A stretch of DNA of 64,000 nt, taken from contig JBITNC010000001.1 in the NCBI GenBank assembly GCA_050084985.1, forward strand, positions 98,022,001 through 98,086,000. Reading direction: 5' to 3'. This document shows, one piece after another, positions 61,202-64,000 of the stretch. The DNA is from Nageia nagi. Its lineage: Eukaryota; Pinophyta. Position numbers and translations under genes: made by a program. Within the stretch, counting starts at the first letter, position 1. Each line of letters opens with the position of its first letter. The notes under the pieces were generated by a model. The model made no database searches. It saw only the letters and a program-made list of their open reading frames with translations, and had not been told where the DNA came from.

Positions 61202-61650
61202 CCTTAGAAGAGGAAGAGGTGCAATCAAGGAAAAGCCACAACAAACATTGGATTTCATTTGGTTCGAATGATTCAAACATGTTTTAGGATATGTTGAGCC
61301 CAAACATGGAAGAGGTACAAAGCATGAAGCAAACCTTGAGGCAAAATAAAAGAGATAAATTTAAATTCTTCTTTTAAAGAGTGAAATTTGGTAAAGGTCA
61401 AGAATGGGAGAATGCATTGAAAGTTGTAAGATAGGTTGCAAGATCTCACTATGATGTTCTTCACGTAATGGGAAGTTGGGGGAAAGCAATGGCCAATGAT
61501 CATAGGTACAACAAATGAGAACATCCCCTAGGTGAGCTGGTGCAAAAATAAGATGAATTTAATGAAGAAAAAATGGAAACTCTATGTACTTTCATGGATT
61601 TAATCAATTCAAAACTTGTCAAAAATAATGAATTAAATCTGGATAGTTTG
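61202..61650 (+). pseudogene. Ghost reading frame of unknown family
   Basis: One frame runs about 149 codons with five stops. Readable parts are PLEEEEVQSRKSHNKHWISF, MLSPNMEEVQSMKQTLRQNK, VARSHYDVLHVMGSWGKAMA and MDLINSKLVKNNELNLDSL. All five stops (TAG, TAA, TAG, TGA, TAA) can be reached by one C-to-T change from CAG, CAA or CGA. Acidic and basic helices suggest a gag-like or coiled-coil protein, but I do not recognise it. Confidence 0.35.
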
Positions 61651-64000
61651 TAAGCATGTTGATAAAGAATGATGACTATGGTGATAATAATAGGATTGAT
61701 ACCCTAGACACTAATGCTTAGATATGGGATGATTAGATTTAATGAATGCAATTTATTTCATATGGAATTTGTATTGAAAATTCAAAGGCATTTTAAAAAA
61801 TTAGGTTTTGGGCCCTTGTATAAAAAACCCGTCAATAAATTTACCCTTAAGCAAAAAAAGGATAAGTAATCTTTAAATAACAAGTGTATCATGTGAAGTC
61901 TATCTGTTGATAATAATAAATGATAATAAAAAAATAATTATTTATTAATGATAGATTATAAAGTAACATTCTAAATTAATTGCATGAAAGAAAATGTAAA
62001 ATACTTAAATAAGGCAAAAATGTAAGAGAATGAGGATATCTAGGGAATGAGCCATGGTACAATGTTTTCCATTATTTTTTAATAAAATGCTTAAGTGGAT
62101 AAAAACTAAAATTGTATTGGTCTAGAAATTGTAGGACAAATATTTTTAAAAATATCATTTCTTATCTTGTTATGATAGTATTTTTGGATGATAGTATTAA
62201 GTTTTTTTTATATATTTATAATTATAAGTGTTTATATTATTTGTTGAAAGTAAATTTAGGGAATGTATGAAAGGAATTGTTATCTCTTATCTATGTATCG
62301 ATAAAACTATTTATGTGGTACAAGTTTGTTTCTTATTTATATTATTCATTATTATATTCAATGTTTTTCTAAATATCTATTGATTTATGAGGATGAATCT
62401 TATTATTGTTGTATGGATATGTAATGAGAAGTTTGGTCATGTAGCCTTAATTATGATCACTTATTCCTTATATAGCAATTTTTGACACTAATGTATGAGA
62501 GAGGGCATAAATTTTATTTAATATAATCAAGGGATTATTTAGAGTAAGTTATATGATAAAGTTCTTACTGCATGAAAAGATGAATCTACTTTCTTATGTC
62601 ATATTGTATTTTGTATGAAATCATATTAAGTGTGTTTTGGCCATAGTATTCTTTATGATAAAGAAGGCTTAATAAAAAATTCTCATTGCATACATTAAAG
62701 CTTGATCCATTGTCTATCATGTTGTTAATTTTTAAGTGAGAGTCAATATGTGGGGGTGTATCCATGTCATAAATAATTTCATCTTTATGAAACACATACA
62801 AAAAAAAATCAATACTTCAACTATCATGCCCATAATTAACCAATACATATTTTCCTTGATTATTTGGGAATAGATTCTTAAAGGTTCCCAAGTCTTGATT
62901 TGGATAAGCTAATGGTGAAGGTGAATTATGATTTTTTCCAATGTCATATGTGGTTGTATTTTTTCAATAATATTCCCATAATATTTCTTAGATATTAACA
63001 TCTTTTGTATCATATATGTTTTTCTCTATGAAACTCATAAGTTCATCATCTTTATACCATTGTGTGACTAATGAGTCAAATAAATATGTGTGAATTTAGG
63101 ATAAATTATGAGCTTTGCATTCAATAATGATTTTGTGATATCTTCTATATAAAATTTTATAATTTTTTTTTTCTATATTTTAGTCCTGTAAGAGTAATTC
63201 CTTGTTGTTTGTTGGTAAGCAATATATTGGATGAGGTGTTGATATCATTAATACATTTATCTCAATTTCCTATTTTATTTTTAAATTTAATTTATTAAGT
63301 GAAGATTCATTATGTTTGGAACTAAAATCACTTACATGTAACAAAATCTTTTCTTAATACAAGGCTTCATGATATTTTTCACTAAATAAATTGCATCTAT
63401 GAGGATAATTATTATTATTTTAATTGAGAAAGGAAATAACCATGAAAAGTTTCATGAATATCCATATCAATATAACAATTTTGAACAATGATTAGTTTTT
63501 TCCTATACTTAATAATAAATTCACTTATTGAGTAATAAGATTTGTCTTTTATCTCATGTAGTTGAACAAGGGCTATCTTTTCAACAATGCTAATCTTGAA
63601 TGATCTACAAAGAGAAGGGAATGAAAGTTATATATGGATTTTTTCAATAATTTATAGAATTATTCAAGTGTATAACTTGAAAGACTCTTAGAAAAATAAT
63701 ACATTAGTTTTAATCATGTTAAAAACCAATGTATACTTCCTTAAATTACTTGATGTGATAGATAGGATCTTCCTAATGTGAAGTATAGGACAAAAAGCAA
63801 TAAATCTATTTGGGTATATATTAATTACAAAATGACAATTAAAAACTTTGTATTACCTTTTGTAAAAGAGGGGCTTCCTTTAATAAATGAACTCTTATTG
63901 ATAATAATGTTATATTCCATCATGTGAAGAATGAATTTCCAATCTTTGTATAGATGGATGTTGTCATGTATTATCAAATTGTAGATAAGAATTGTAAAAA
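61651..64000. other. Unassigned DNA to the window end
   Basis: A minus-strand piece (62586-62801; VFHKDEIIYDMDTPPHIDSH) is the longest open stretch and has no known motif. The upstream minus-strand frame is broken by many stops. No LTR pair or LINE motif was found. Confidence 0.4.

Overview
The window is plant nuclear DNA: AT-rich, very poor in CpG, and almost entirely decayed retroelements. I recognise Ty1/copia and Ty3/gypsy LTR retrotransposons, pol-less LTR elements and L1-like LINEs. Extreme retroelement nesting, heavy loss of CpG and almost no genes fit a seed plant with a large, slowly purged genome. A gymnosperm is my best guess, but it is not proven. A run of 100 Ns (2137-2236) marks a scaffold join.

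Left part (1-18317). A minus-strand LINE tail (1-1560) precedes the gap. After the gap come a minus-strand copia integrase-RT fragment and broken LTR pieces (2237-4465), then a 158-bp near-perfect hairpin (4466-4623). Next is the only gene-like DNA I see, 4790-5700. It is CpG-rich, with about 35 CpG in 920 bp against 4 in the 900 bp at 8101-9000, and carries an exon of a heavy-metal-associated (HMA/HIPP-like) protein whose second metal-binding cysteine is a tyrosine. A lone LTR follows (5705-6122). A nearly full-length minus-strand copia body lies at 9321-13200, abutted by a minus-strand LINE (13205-16020).

Middle part (18318-46499). This whole block is one nest. Copia element A (LTRs 18318-18716 and 30545-30703+46290-46499) holds gypsy element D (22362-29039) inside its RT gene, and D holds a 1.57-kb TRIM-like element E (24801-26366). 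A's 3' LTR holds element B (30704-46284, LTRs about 2.1 kb), and B's left LTR holds element C (30769-39263), an 8.5-kb element with a copia-type primer site but no recognisable pol. Target-site duplications support every level: ATGAG for C, GTAAC for B, and one-mismatch pairs for A, D and E. B's other LTR preserves the empty site of C.

Right part (46500-64000). LINE ORF1 remains (46840-48200) are followed by unassigned DNA. Element G (52067-56876, TSD TAATA) has 1-kb LTRs and gag but no RT or integrase, and carries an unidentified reading frame. A plus-strand LINE ORF2 follows (56882-60150). The last 3.8 kb are unassigned apart from one ghost reading frame.

No RNA gene, CRISPR array or intact transposon gene was found. 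Where the homologous residue is known, premature stops commonly sit at Gln, Arg or Trp positions, so C-to-T decay seems to have shaped the region. The only candidate host gene is the HMA exon.
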